Source of the DNA: Asterias amurensis
Taxonomy: Eukaryota > Echinodermata > Asteroidea > Forcipulatida > Asteriidae
Reading direction: 5' to 3'
Length of the DNA stretch: 64,000 nt
Assembly (NCBI RefSeq): GCF_032118995.1
Contig: NC_092662.1
Span: 744,001-808,000 of the forward strand
Shown here piece after piece: positions 1-18,023 of this stretch (position 1 is the first letter of the stretch; every line of letters begins with the position of its first letter). Made by a program: the position numbers and the translations under genes. Under the pieces are notes generated by a model. It did no database searches. It had not been told where the DNA came from and worked only from the letters and a program-made list of their open reading frames with translations.

Positions 1-2977
1 CGGTATCCGAATAACAAAATTTCACTATTCGCCCAGCACTAATTCTGGTCTTGTATATATTTTGAGCTGATAGAAGTACTATGGTCCCCCCCCCCATTCC
101 TAAGCCCTATTGCTCAAAACCGAAACCCCCGGCCCTCAATATAATCTGTCAGAAAGTGTCGTTTGTTATAACTAATTTAGCCGATCATCTTGAAAAGAAA
201 TAAAGCAGTGGGGGCCCTATTTTATTTCAGTTGATTTTGAATGATTGATGGAGATGTGGTTTTGCATTATTCAGTTAATTTGAAAGGAATGTGGCAGAGA
301 AGTACCTCGGCAACAGAGAACATGGTCTTCATGTAATCCCGGGCTCTCTTGTCTTTTTTAAACATTGTACATTATCTACATTTGTACAACCCACAGTTTA
401 GACTATATCACCCACTAAACGAAACCACCTTGGCAAAAAGGATGTTATTATTCAATTGCTTCCTGAAACTGTCATTAGGAAGTACTTACAGGAAATCCAA
501 GTAGAAATGTTTAGAAATAACAATCATTGGTAACACATTGGCTAGACAAACATACATGTAACAATAACCTCTACAACTTCAGATCACATTGAACCTTGAG
601 TTTAAAATTGTGTTCGAGTATTGACCTCAAATAAAAAGCCAATGAAATTAAACTTTGTGTTTGTAAGGCCACACAAAGTGTGAGGAGATTGGATGTGAAG
701 TTCCAGTCAATTCAATCAGTGTGCAGGATTTATACGTGGCAACAATGACCACACCCTTGGGTTCGTGCTCATAAACTAAAACACATACACAGCAGTACAT
801 GCCAGCAGGAAGTTTTTTGTTGATTTTGTCCATCTAGGCATATTGTCTGAATAGTTTAACAAAAATCCCTTACATAAAATGTTCAACAAACACAGTGCAC
901 AAATGTGTGCATTATAAAATGAATATTGTAAAGGACTGGTGCGCTGAGGTCAGGAAGTGTTTGGGGGGGGGGGGGGGTGTCACACTAATTCATGTACTAT
1001 TGTTAAAAACGTTAAGTGCACAATGTAAAGCTTCCCAGTAAGGCAGGGAAATGTTGTGCCCTACTCAGCAACTCTTTCACACTGTCCACGAACTGCTAAT
1101 GTTAATTTACAAGATTTCAGGTCGTTTTTAGTTCGGTTGTTTTTGAATATTTGTATACATTATGTATTTTATATTAAAGATGTGTGTGGTTGTTCAGGAC
1201 TTGGATCTCATTTGAGAAGGGCCACAGCAATATCCCTCTGGTCCGGTAAGGGGCACTACTTTCAAGAAAATGTAAATTTGTATTGAATTTGTTTTGCAAA
1301 AGGCACCACAGCGAAAGCAATTACTTTGGGTGTCAGAGGTTATTTTGAGGCTGGTTGTTGGTTGACATTTCTTTATTTTGTTGATGGAACTGTTTGTGAA
1401 GGGTGGTTGTTTGCATTTTGCTCTGCTAGGGTGGCATTGATTGTACAGTAGCAGTAGTCTGTACAGAGCAGGCATGGAATTTCATCTTCAATTCAAGCGG
1501 CCATTTTCATTTTGAAAAATCTTCCTTTGGAAAATCTAAAAAGTCTCTTTTGGACTAATTTAAAGGGGCATCAAGGTTAAACAAGGGCAGCTTAGGCCAT
1601 TGGCTCCTCTCTAAATCCAGGCCTGACAAAACCATCACTAATTATACACAGAGAGTTAATGTTGTTAGTCTACACAAAAGAAGGTACATCTTTTTCTTTC
1701 TATTTTGATCCAAATCTGTTAATAATGCTTGAGTCACAACCTGCAATAATGCACTGTTCCCCCAAGACTGTCGGAAGATTCATTAATTACATTTCCTCTT
1801 GCGCCGTAGATGATGCAGAGCTTTTTGGTAACCCTAGCAACTTGAAACAGGTCTTCTGAATATAATAGATTGCCCACGTCACCACCCCCTTGTTGTCATG
1901 TAAGTACATGAAGCAGTCACGCAGGGATCCCCCCAAACATGCCAAAGTAAAAACGTTAACCATGAACAAAAAGGGCTAAATCCAGTCTGCCTCGTCCCGT
2001 GGGCCCCATTTTCTTTTAATTGCGATCCTTTTGTTATTTCTTTTACTTTTATAATTCTCTAGAATGAAAAGCACTTCCCAATCCCAAGGGAAGATGCATA
2101 CTTGTTCCCTACCTCTCTCCCCATCTGCCTTGCTGGTTAATATTTCCCTGAATTGTTCTACGTCATGTGAAAGTTTTTTCCCTTCAGTGAACAGTTACTT
2201 CTATAATTTGTTTTTACTGTGAGGTTTCTTAATTCATTTAAAGTTTTTTTACCCCAATAAACTATTAAAATTTCCACATTTTATCCCAGGTTTCAATTTT
2301 TGCATGCGTTATTTATTTAAAAAAAAAAACTCTTCACAGGACTTTGAAATACCCACTGGACCACTAGCCTGTCTCAATGTTTTTTAGCCAGTAACCTAGA
2401 TACAGGTATTTTCCTTCCTTCTCGGCCCAGCTGTCATCTGTTTTCCCGTCAAATTGTAAGATTTTGAATACATGTACAAACCTTCGCCAACCAAAGCTCA
2501 GCAAAGGCAAAAATTAAAAGTGAATCTGAATACATTTCTCGTTTTGTAAGAACATTTCTGGCCCAGTACTTTTGGCTACTGACCATACCAACTTACATGC
2601 TAAAGACCAATGGAGAGCTTTTGATATTATTTAAAATTGTCAGAAACAGCCCTGTTTGAAGTAATTTAGTTTTAGAGAAAGAGGTAATTTCTCAACCAAC
2701 AATGAGAAACTTAGAAAGGCTTCAACCATGAAACCCTTTTTATGCATTCATGTATCTGAAAACACACAATGCTATGTTTATTCTGTCATGTCATAATTTT
2801 CTTGCAACTTTGATGACCAATTGAGCCCAATATTTAATGCATACATCTACATAAACACTTAGTGGGGATACTGATATCTTTTGGATGCCATCTTGCAATT
2901 CAAGCCCCACTTGGTTTTATGTGACACGCTGCTAAAACACAATAAAGCATTGTTTTAAAACACAATAAAGCATTGTT
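1..2977. other. Gene-free left end with repeat fragments
   Basis: I see no convincing exon here. The stretch holds a run of 10 C at 86-95 and 15 G at 963-977. A copy of the dispersed non-TIR repeat lies at about 1470-1630, and a worn fragment of the second TTAA-type element at about 2598-2850. A 23-24 bp unit containing ACACAATAAAGCATTG is directly duplicated at 2935-2981. The open frames present are short and look random. Part of it may be 3' flank of the minus-strand phostensin/taperin gene. Confidence 0.5.
1470..1630 (+). repeat. Dispersed non-TIR repeat copy
   Basis: Contains GGAATTTCATCTT, CATTTTCATTTTG, TTGGAAAATCTAAAAAGTC, GGGGCATCAAGG and CTTAGGCCATTGGC in the order seen in the other copies. 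Confidence 0.45.
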
Positions 2978-3124
2978 TTAACGGATGGAATTCTTGTTCT
3001 TGTTGATCAGATCTTTAAGGAAGTCAACTGTATAAACATGGCTGTAGTCCTGGGAATTGTACTGACACAAAGTTTGTGAACCATGTTGATCTTGCAGTAT
3101 TTTCTTCCTCCATGAGTGAGGTAA
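2978..3124 (-). CDS. Candidate last coding exon of the phostensin/taperin-like gene
   Basis: This is tentative. On the minus strand a pyrimidine-rich tract ending TTTATTGCAG precedes an open frame of 49 codons including a TAA stop. The frame enters in phase 0, which matches the phase-0 donor at 6064 of the large upstream exon. The encoded tail is polar and basic and ends VDFLKDLINKNKNSIR. I cannot match it to a known family C-terminus from memory, and other small exons may lie in between. It could be a chance open frame; RNA data would decide. Confidence 0.25.
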   Translation of the reverse strand, partial: LPHSWRKKILQDQHGSQTLCQYNSQDYSHVYTVDFLKDLINKNKNSIR

Positions 3125-6063
3125 CTGCAATAAACCTAATGAAGCATCAAGAGATAAAAGGAATGAACCAATGGAGCATGTAAAATGGCCTCTCAACACT
3201 CCAGTCCAATCCTGTCTGGGTAGACTTCATCATTATCCCTAGTTAGCAGAAGTATACATTTGTACATAACACAAGCATACTAATAAATACGTGTTATTCA
3301 ACAATCGATAAATCATTAAATTATGATTTAGTAAGTACATCTTACAACGCAAGCTGGAGTGTACAATCTCTGTAGTATCTGCTAAGGTACACTACACGCA
3401 TAATATAAAAATAATTGTCTCGCTCTGCTACATACGTATGTAATATACAATGTATAGTGTCTTGTAAGAAATTGTTCATCTTAACTATTGTTATTATTAT
3501 CTGCATACATTTGTAATTGTAGAGTACTTGTTTATGTATTATTTTCTGGAGTAGCAAATCATGCAAATTTGCACCCTCTATTTTTCAATAAACACTATTC
3601 AAACATAAATTTATTCAAAGATTCAAACAAAACAGCTAAGCCAGTGAAAATGTCTTCAAATTCTGCAGACAGTTTTTGTGATCATGATATAAAGTGGCAA
3701 TGCTTTGTCATGACTTTTTTGTGCATATTGACATATTGGATTACTTTTATGATAATGCTGTGATAAGTTTTGCTGGGTACAATCATACAATGGAACATGT
3801 CAGACTCATTTCCACGAAAGAGACACAGGTATCTGAAAAGATGATTTTGATCAAACATGTAAACTTAAACATCAGCTCTGCTCACCTCTCTAGGCACCTG
3901 ATTTTTTGGTCCATTTCTGAGAAAACTGTAATATAATTTTGTATGCAAGTCCAAGGTTACGTGTACATCATGAAAGCAATAATGAGTTAGTATTGATCGG
4001 GAGCTAAGTAATAGGCCTACTGGCCTACTTCTATTTGTATCATCCATTTGTTCATTGTCCCACTTTGCATACGCGTACAATTTATAGCAATACTATATTT
4101 AACAGGAATACGTAATTTTGGGGTTTTACATTGTACAATAGTCCACCTCTGTAAACCCTACAAACTTTTGTAATGTGAGAATCTGAATTATTAAAATAGT
4201 AAAAATGAGTGCGTTTCAACTTTAAGTTTAATGATAAGAAACATGATGACATGATTTGTTTTCAAATAGAGGTCATGAACAATAGAACCCAGAAATACAT
4301 CACATTTGTACAAAGATCCATACAAATATTTTACTTGAACATCACCATATAAATGTACATAAGGAAAAGGACAGACAAAAATAAAATTGTGTGACTAATC
4401 CTATTGTATTACGCATGGGAAATCCCTCAGATGGCCAAATAAATCCAACAATCCAAATTTAACAAGGTCGTCTGACAATAGAGAAACAATGCTCATGAAA
4501 CAAAACTGAAAAAACAGATTTATCAACTATTCCTTGAAAGTACACAAACTGTTAGCAATCAGGCCTTGTGGCAGGGCCCACTTGCTGTACAATCCAATGA
4601 CTCATGGTAGTGTGGTGAGGTGACACCCATGGGTTTAACGGGCACTGAATGGCTGGTATGCACAAACGCATGGCATTCCAACCTACAGAAAAACCTCCCC
4701 CATTCGTATGTTTTCTTTGGACAGTGCTTGCGTCCATTCCCTTTTGTTCATTTTGTTGACAATGATTATTGTTGGTGTATAACAATTGTGACTGTCCCTG
4801 AACTCTTAACCAAAAAGGATGAGAGTGTGACGTAGATTTTGTGCATGCAGTGTAAATCACAAATAATTTATGCTATTTTCATTTCTTTAGAGGTCTAAAA
4901 AAGGTAGCACATTGTAACTCATTGTTTAAATTTAACACATCGTTACCAAATAAGAAAATACCCCATGGGTGTCTTCTAAACAATGACATAACGAGCAAAC
5001 AATGCTAGTTGTTAAGGTTTTATTGCCAATATTACACAAAACCAGACAATGATATTATGTAAGTGACGCTGTCTCTATGCACACCATGTTGTGTGATTTA
5101 ATAATGGTGACTGATGCAAATATTGTACACTGCACTTTGAACGAGGGGAGGATTGCTAAAGGAAAGTAGACTTTGATCCATAGTTGTTACAATTATTCAG
5201 AGATTATGTAAATAATTTTATCATTTTCTAATTGTCACCCTGAGGCTGGATAGGGGAAGATTTTGAATCATTGATTTGAGAACAAAAACAAATCTTGTGG
5301 CAAGTACACTCGGAAACCCCCCTTTGCGTAAAGGAACAGAGTTCACTCAAAAATAGCTTATTCACATTGTCTCTCTGAAGCAAAAGTATTAGTAATATTG
5401 GATGATTGATGAACCAACTCTAAAGAATGTCTGTATACAAAATAATAAAAAAACTACCATTCATAAGATTATTTAGCTTGACAAATTTATTTTGGGTTAC
5501 CCTCTATTGTGTAATCCTGATATGGTGGACACTTGTGTCCAGACTTGTTACATAACATCTCCCTTCTGAATTTAGAAAAGACACCCTACGTTGTAGAACA
5601 AAATAAATGTTTTGTGATGTTTTCTCGAGTTTTCACTGGCCATTACCAGACCAAACTGTCGTTTACTTTTGAAAAAAGTTTGAATTTAAAGTATCCCTTT
5701 TCTAAACAACTGGGAAAGAAACGCCACTTCATGATTGTGCTCTCACTCAGAACGATAATAATGTGATTTTAAAACAATGTTTTGACAAAAAAGCTTGGGT
5801 CATGTCCAGAGTAGACATCTAAAGTTGGGATCAGCCGCACTGCAATTGGGATCAGACAAATCATAGTTGATCCGGGCATACAAAAATTGAACCTGTAGTT
5901 GTCTGGGGTACACCTACGTGTACACGTACTTTCATGGGTGGAGTGCAACAGAAACATGAGGAATAAACATTCAAAATTTAATCCATTAATCATTCTTTTG
6001 ATTGTTGAGTATCTATTTTTCACAGAAAATCAAAGCAGAAAATGTTTAAAAGTTTTGCCTTAC
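3125..6063 (-). other. Probable intron(s) / 3' region of the phostensin/taperin-like gene
   Basis: The donor at 6064/6063 (AAAAAG then GTAAGG, minus strand) shows that the gene continues leftwards, so this is at least partly intron. I found no exon with clear coding character on either strand, only short frames such as minus 4552-4860 that look random. No recognised repeat apart from AT-rich simple sequence. Confidence 0.4.
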
Positions 6064-8175
6064 CTTTTTGGAATCAGAACATCCCAACTTGGATACTGAC
6101 TTCAAGGCTGATGGTTTTCCAGCGGGTGTGTTGTACCCAACCCATTCTTTACCTGGTGTCTTTTTTAGCTTTCTGGGTGCAAGTTTTTCCTCGACACGCC
6201 CATTCACCAATTTTGGCGTTTCCTTGACAGGTGATAAAGTCACATCATCTATATTGGTCCGTGGAACTTCTTCAATGGTTTCCTTTACTGATCTTGTGTA
6301 TGATATAAGTTTGATTGGGGGATCGTTTTCTTCCGTAGTCTCCTTAGTTTGGGATTTTGGCTGACGGAAGTTAGACGGGTAAGGAATCGTATCAACGTAG
6401 GTAGGCTCCTTCTGTGGTTGTCGAAAGTTTGATGGATACGGAATGATATCATCTTTGGGCGTTGAGTCTGACGGACTGTGGTTTTCTTTTGTTTCTTTCT
6501 TTTGCCCAAAGATATTTGTGGAAACGGCTCCCGAAGGTATGCTCTCCATGTCCTTAGTCTCCCCATCTCTGGCAGATCTTAGGAGATTCTTTGAGGAGCT
6601 TGCTCTAGCTTCTTGTCTAGCTGCACGGACACGTGAGTTATGCTCACTTAGTTGCTTATCCTGCGAGTTGTTGTCAGTGGAAAGACTGATGAGTGCACTG
6701 GCTGACATTTTTCCGGTGCCACGTTTTCTACGCAGGGAAGACTGTCCGTCGCCGACAACAATCGCTGTCTTGGGTTGGTCTGCTTGCTCAGCATGATTTG
6801 TTGTACTGGAACTGTTTGTGGTTTCAACAGGCTTATTGCTGACTGTCGACGCAGGTTTCTCAACGCTCTGGCTCTCTGGAGTTGGTGAGATAGATACAGT
6901 TTTTGGTTCTGTTGGGGATGTCTTCCTACTCACGACAGGGTCAGTGGTTGTTGGCGGCTTAGGTGCTTGCCGTTTGGGGGTGACTTTGACAACACTACTA
7001 GCCACTGCAACCACTTTAGAAAGTTGAGGAGGGTTCAGTGGTTTGATCTCGGACTGTTTACTAGTGTTGTCTTGCATTGAGTTAGATTGTTTTATAGTGG
7101 AAGTTGAATTTGAAACAGTGACTTTTGAGGGTGCTGGCGCAGCAGCGACTTTTGAGGGTGCTGGCGCTGCTACTGTAGTTGGCGATAGCCGGCTGGCTGA
7201 GGCTGATTTTCCAGTGAAGTGAACAGTTTGGGGTTGAGAGCTGAAGAGTTTTGTTCTGTCAAGAATAGGTGTAGGACTTCTAGGTGATCTTGGGGAATTA
7301 TCATCTGAATCGCTGAGTTTATGAGAAACTCGATTCAAATCGCCCACTGATGCTGGTCGGCCGAATTTGTTCCGTAAATCGCTGACACTGTTTTTCCTAG
7401 CCCTTGGTTCTGCTGGGACTTCTACGGCCTCGGAAAATTTCAAGTCAATCCCGTTGGCTTTGGCTGCACGTCGCGGACTTGCAGATCGAGAGCGTTGCCT
7501 GATACTATTTTCTGGTTCCTTTTCAGTCATAGCAACAGATTCCCTGGATTGAGTTTTTGTGATAGTTGGCGGAACATCTTTGTGTACCGTTTGAAGCTCG
7601 GGTTGTTTTTGGACACTGTTGCTTCCTTTGGTTTTCTCAGTTTTAACAACAGGTGATACCTTTCTTTTTCTCATTCCACCGTCATGTCTTAAGAAAGGAT
7701 TATCAAACACAGACACGACATGTTCCTCATCCACACCATCTCGTGCCGCAATCGTCTTCTCTTTAGCCCCATCATGCTCATCAACTCCAACATGATTGGT
7801 CACATTTTTCTCAGTCGAAACAACATGATTGTGCTGTAAACTTCCTGCATTTTTTTGATTTTCATTTCTATTCATTGTTGACGATGATGATGACCCAGCA
7901 GAACCACTTTTTATATTATTACTTTCTTTCCCAGAAGATTCAACCTGTTCTGTATTACCATAAGTTTGAGATTCACTCGGTAATTTACTCACAGTTTTTG
8001 TTCCACCCGAAATAATAATAACACTTTGGGGTACCATAGCCATTCTTTTCCACGGGGGCAAGGCATCCAAACGCCGCTGCTCCTCATCTTGCAATTTCCG
8101 TCTTTCGTCCTCCTTCTTTTTGTCCAGTTTTTGCTGGAGGGCAACCTTCCACTGCGGTATCACCGCACTGCTCAT
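6064..8175 (-). CDS. Phostensin/taperin-family protein, first coding exon (704 codons, gene incomplete)
   Basis: The open frame starts at ATG 8175 and runs to a clear donor (AAG|GTAAGG) at 6064, so the stop seen at 6046 is intronic. Residues 6-48 carry the family's N-terminal signature: IPQWKVALQQ, a charged helix (KKKEDERRKLQDEEQRR), then LPPWKRMAM, the WK...PPWKR arrangement of phostensin (PPP1R18) and taperin (TPRN). The rest is disordered, rich in Ser, Pro, Lys and Glu. It has short internal duplications: APAPSKV twice in a row, and IPYPSNFRQP twice at about residues 575-607. Family members bind actin filament ends and protein phosphatase 1. I see no textbook RVxF site in this exon. Vertebrates have two paralogues; this single copy may represent their common precursor. 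The 3' exons are not securely identified. Confidence 0.75.
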
Positions 8176-8437
8176 CTTGTCTGGTCTTTGGGTCCTCGGA
8201 ATGGATGAGAAAACAAGGTGTCAATGTATACTTTTCAGGGTAAAAGGAAGAATAGTTTCACACTATACGACACACCGCACTCAGACTCCATTCAAAGTGT
8301 TTTCATATCATCACGATATGAAATCGCTACATAAAAAGTCGCCGGTAGTTGGCTGGTAACTCACTCACAATCTGAGCGGTTAACAGAGTACCAGCTTACC
8401 TGCACGACACGAACCCAAACCGAGCTTCACCTTTTAG

Positions 8438-8445
8438 TGACGTCA
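8438..8445. promoter_or_regulatory. CRE palindrome TGACGTCA
   Basis: A perfect TGACGTCA (CREB/ATF site) lies about 265 bp upstream of the minus-strand start at 8175, where a core promoter would be expected. Function is inferred from position and motif only. Confidence 0.4.
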
Positions 8446-9521
8446 TCATTACCTTGAATGACCTCACTCATCAATGCAATTTTTTCATTTTTTTTCACTG
8501 ATTGATCGTTTTCAATAGAAAATTCATCGATTTTTATGTGTCTAATGCTTCTGCTATTCAGTTCAATTCGTAGCATATAAGATCATCACATCACTGCTTT
8601 TGATTCATTATTATGATTACTAATTCAATCACATTGTCAAAAATGTGTGGGTGGAATGTTTTAGCCTAGTTTCATTATTGTTGCTTATTGATGAATAATT
8701 CAACTTAAACAAAAGGCAGTAGAATGGTGCAGTATGCAAACAGAAATTTAAATTTGATTATTACTGAAATCAAGTTGATTACAAAACAAAGGTGATAGAT
8801 ATACATACCATGCGTGCAAGCAGGAAATATTCTATTTTTAAGTTCATAATGCTGAATTTTCTATTACCCTTTTTACAGCTAAGATGCAACGGTAATGGTT
8901 TATAAAATGGTGTGTGTAAAAGGATGGCTGGTGGTTTTAAGCTTGTCTGTTTTTGTTGTTGTTGAAATAGAATTAAAGGGAAGTTATACGTGTTAAACAT
9001 TATTTTAATGAGATAATAGACAATGGGCGGGCATTTTATTTGAAATGGAAATTAGTGCTTTTTCTGTATTACCAAATGTTTGTTTTGGCATTTGTTTTCA
9101 TACTAATTTTAGAAGAATTCTCTTAACATGATGTTTGTTTTCCCCCTGATGAAAAATATAATTTATAATTATTATAAAAGATGTGATGGGCAAACGTTTT
9201 TTGTAACTTTCGTCTCACTTTGAAATTTTTGATTTTACTTCGAATTTAGTGTATTCGCGAGCAAGGATAGTTACCGGCCTTTTTGTTTCGCAGTATATCA
9301 ATAATGTATCCCAACTTTTTAACGTCCGAGTCTTATTATTGTGATAACTGCCTCCTGATAGAGGGCGCCCGGTCAATATAACGAACTTTTTAGTTTGTGA
9401 TGCGGTTTCTGTGTGTTGCAAAAACGTTGACCGGCGCGGGCGGTGGCCAGACACATTCTTTACCTCATACATATTCATACTACCGACGTCCATGACAACA
9501 CCACCTGTTCGGCTTAGCAAC

Positions 9522-9647
9522 ATGGACGCGCTGGTAATGTGTTTGTGTATAAACTATAGCGCGCTATACAACACATGCATGCAGCAGTACGTGGATGGGG
9601 GCATGAAGAACCGACACAACTTCTGTAACAAATTAATCACAAAATAG
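9522..9647 (+). other. Upstream ORF (41 residues) ahead of TEKTL1
   Basis: An ATG in good context (CAACATGG) opens a 42-codon frame ending TAG, 31 bp before the TEKTL1 ATG at 9679 and out of frame with it. If transcription starts left of 9522 it would be a non-overlapping uORF. The sequence shows no recognisable domain. It could equally be upstream of the true transcription start. Confidence 0.3.
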
Positions 9648-9678
9648 AACAATTTAAGTTAAACCAAAAAAATCCAAA

Positions 9679-14785
<5,107 letters not shown>

Positions 14786-16736
14786 AAAGTCAAACCATAA
14801 CATCTATTATCGACACCTCTAAAAAACATCAACAAAAAAGACATGAAAAAAAAACTGCAACGAATAATACAAACATAAACCATTCGACATAGGGACCTCT
14901 GAAAACCCACAAAAAGGGCAAGACAAAATTGAAATGAACATTATACAAACATAACAAAGTTGGATCTTTGGGAATTTTAAGGGTATTTTCACAGTAATGG
15001 GGACAAAATAGATCGTCATAGGGACCTATACAAAATTGCAATGATTGTTATACAATGTACAAACATAACAAGTGTAAAAACAGAAGGTATTAGTTTTTTC
15101 TCACAGCAATGGGGTACAGTATTTTTTTTCATTTGGTCTTTCAAACCGAGATGAGAATGTCTTCATCAAAGACCATTCTGAATGAATTTATGCATAAATG
15201 AGAAAGGGGAAATTTTTTTTTTTATGTGGTTTGTAATCATTAATGGATACATTGATTGAATTCATTATCTTCGGATGAAAGGCCAGATTAAGAAGTAGTA
15301 ACAAACAATCATCATTTTAAGTTGCCCTCGGGTGAAAAAGCCAGTGGAGGAAGTTGTCGCGTATTTTCATCAGAGTTAACCTGACAATTTTATGCTACTA
15401 ATTGTTTGTTTTGAGTCACTACTACAGTATTAATAAATACATAGGATCATAGTCCATGGACTTGTGCCCGTTAAACAAACGTGGTCAAGTTCAATTTTAT
15501 CCACAATTGCAAACAGGAACACAAAATCTTTGAGTTCTTCAAATTAGCATAATTTTCCCACTTAATATTTTTATCTTGTAGTAATAATTTAGAGTCTGTA
15601 TATCACAAAGATAGGAAAGAAGTTCTTTGTATTACCTTATGCAAAATACGACTACATGTATTAGACGATCTAATTATGCAAGAGTAATTTTTAATAACAC
15701 GTAATAAATTCACAAAAATCTTTTTGGACACTATGCACAGTGGAGACATGGAATGTTTCCACCAGATAAACAATGAGTTAACATTGTGTTTTTGCCAAAT
15801 CTTTTAAAGTTTGATCTATTCCGTCCATTTTTAGTTCAAGTATACTTTTTCCTTTCAAGTAGAAAGGAGAGCATGATTTTGAAGAATCAAGCATAAATAA
15901 TTTACAAATTTGAGTAGTTTTGATAAACATTTTTCTTAACCAACTGAAGTGTGCTTCTACCAATGGTGCAGCAGTAAAAAATATATCAACTGCAAAACTG
16001 AACTGATTTTGAGAGCAAAATACTGACAGGATATTTTTGCATTCAATCAAAATGTGTAAATTTTAAACTTTGAAACTTTTGTATATATTTTGCTTATTTC
16101 AAAATTGTTTAACTGTGTAAATATGTAATGAAATTTTGTGAATGCTGTAATTTGTGGCCAGCTGTGGTCCTAAGACCCAATTTAACCAATGAGTTCTCAA
16201 TTGGCCCCAAAACTTAAATATTAAAAATAGAAAATAATATTTCTTTCAAAATCATGTTTTCATTAATGCTACAGGGTTGTTTACTTGTTAGTCAAGTATA
16301 TCATAAAGTGTCAAAAACTGGTTAAGGTGAAATGGATCATGAACAAATGCAGTGGTTTTGTTTAATAACGTTATTCTTTTTATACAGTGCCTTCATTTTG
16401 AAATGAGTTTTGTGTTTGTTTTTATTATGTCAGTGCATTTATAATGCATTCTGCACGTGTAAAGGAAACCTCTCTTTATTTTTGCATAATACTTTTTAAC
16501 ATTTGAATCCCGCCTACTTTTTGTATGCACAAATAATTTCACAACAGTTTGTAGTTTGTGCAAACACACTTCACTCTCTGAGCATGAATTCAGAATAAAC
16601 ATAGAAACAAAGCGGAAGTGTTGACTGTCCTTTGTTTTGGTTTCAGAATAGTGTTGTTGTAATTTAGAATAGTTTGAAGTAAATGTTGAATTGAATAGAT
16701 AAAATTTGGGTTGAACAAAGACACATTAATACAAGA

Positions 16737-16802
16737 ACATGACTTGAATCTATGACCCTGAATTGACGTGCCGGTGCTCTACCAACTTGGCTATCTAGCC
16801 CT
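16737..16802 (-). repeat. tRNA-derived SINE head (minus strand)
   Basis: The reverse complement shows a tRNA-like fold with an A box (TAGATAGCCAAGTTGGTAGAGC) split here as TAGCCAAGTTGGTAGAGC, and a B-box-like AGATTCAAGTC. No clean acceptor stem is seen, so I read it as a SINE or pseudo-tRNA. Confidence 0.45.
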
Positions 16803-17848
16803 ACTTTGGCGGTCTCTCTATTTTGTCAATATCATTGTTCACGGAGTGCCAGTCAGAAGCCATTGAACCTGTCATATAGCTAGGGATTGGGTGTGCCAAA
16901 GTTTACACACGATACAAATTTAGATTATGGCTTCATTATCTTATACATCCTTCATTAATAGCATTTAATATTAACTTATCTGAGAGTTCACAATGTACAT
17001 TGTACAATATCATGTCTGTAGGTAATGCTGAAGATTATCAGATAAAAACAACAATTTTTTAAAGATCAGCTCCAAGGTTAAATTCAGTCTTGTGATGCAC
17101 TCATTTTCAAATGGATAAAATCCTTATGAAGAAAAACCAACAAGTGTAAAATGATATACATGTATATATATTTTTTATACAGAGTGAATTTTGTTACCGT
17201 CCAAAATCATCGTAAGACACATTTTAGTATATTAATGGTCCGTACTGTTTCACGTGGGAATTACTTTAAATTCTATTCTGAATTTCGATGATATTCAATC
17301 AATACAGCAGTAAATTTGACTTTTTGACTGGCACAAACATTCCTCTTTTGAATTTACAAAAACTCCTCTTTGGAACCCATTTGTTCTTGATGTCCAACTG
17401 ACTTCATGGTACAAATTTTGCTCAAATAGACTTTCAAATAAAATGACAATTAACACCACTTTAAAATAAGACTTGTATAGGTTTCTCTCATGTACATAAG
17501 GACTGTTAAAAATGAGGGCATCACAAAACTGAATGATCTCAGAGCCCTCTTTAAATTATATTGGAGTGATGTGCTAGTTGGTAGGCATCCATAATACACT
17601 CATCTTTCATAAAAGAAAGGTTAAGCAAAGAAACATAAATAATGTCTGGACACCAATTCTTGAAGTGTCCCACTAAAATTACAACCGTCATTATAGATAG
17701 ATACAGTAGGCAGTGGTACAGATTCAAAAGGCCACTAACCTCATCTAATTCTAAATGCCAACATAAATTCTGACGCCCCCCCCCCCTCCAAAAATCGAAA
17801 AAGGAGGTTTAATTTTATGTCATCAAAGGTCCCCCTAACTTTTGCAGC

Positions 17849-18023
17849 CGCTTTCACAAAACGCTAGGTGTACATGTAATCTTATCTCGAGTTAGGACGA
17901 GTAACTCGTCCTTACTTACTCGTCCTAACTTGGGTGTGGTTCAACGCGTCCTAACATACATTTCTATGCATACCGAACTTAACTCATCATAAGTCATAAG
18001 TTAGAAAGAGTTTGGTGAAATTG
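17849..18023. repeat. Short inverted-repeat element (TTTCACAAA...TTGGTGAAA family)
   Basis: Ends are CGCTTTCACAAAACGC and GAGTTTGGTGAAATTG. Inside are repeated GTTAGGACGAGTAACTCGTCC-type palindromes (TCGAGTTAGGACGAG, CTCGTCCTAACTTG). A relative lies at 35515-35635. It is non-coding and looks like a MITE. Confidence 0.5.

Larger units (their letters stand above)
8176..9678. other. Divergent intergenic region between phostensin/taperin-like (-) and TEKTL1 (+)
   Basis: About 1.5 kb separates the two start codons, which face away from each other, so promoters for both genes should lie here. The side near 8.2-8.45 kb holds a palindromic CRE. The side near 9.25-9.55 kb is locally GC-rich and contains a short upstream ORF. 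The middle (8450-9200) is AT-rich with nothing recognised. Confidence 0.5.

Noticed and set aside
9480-9535. RFX X-box for the ciliary TEKTL1 promoter
   Set aside because: GACAAC and AGCAAC half-sites are present, but neither has a proper partner half at 0-3 bp.
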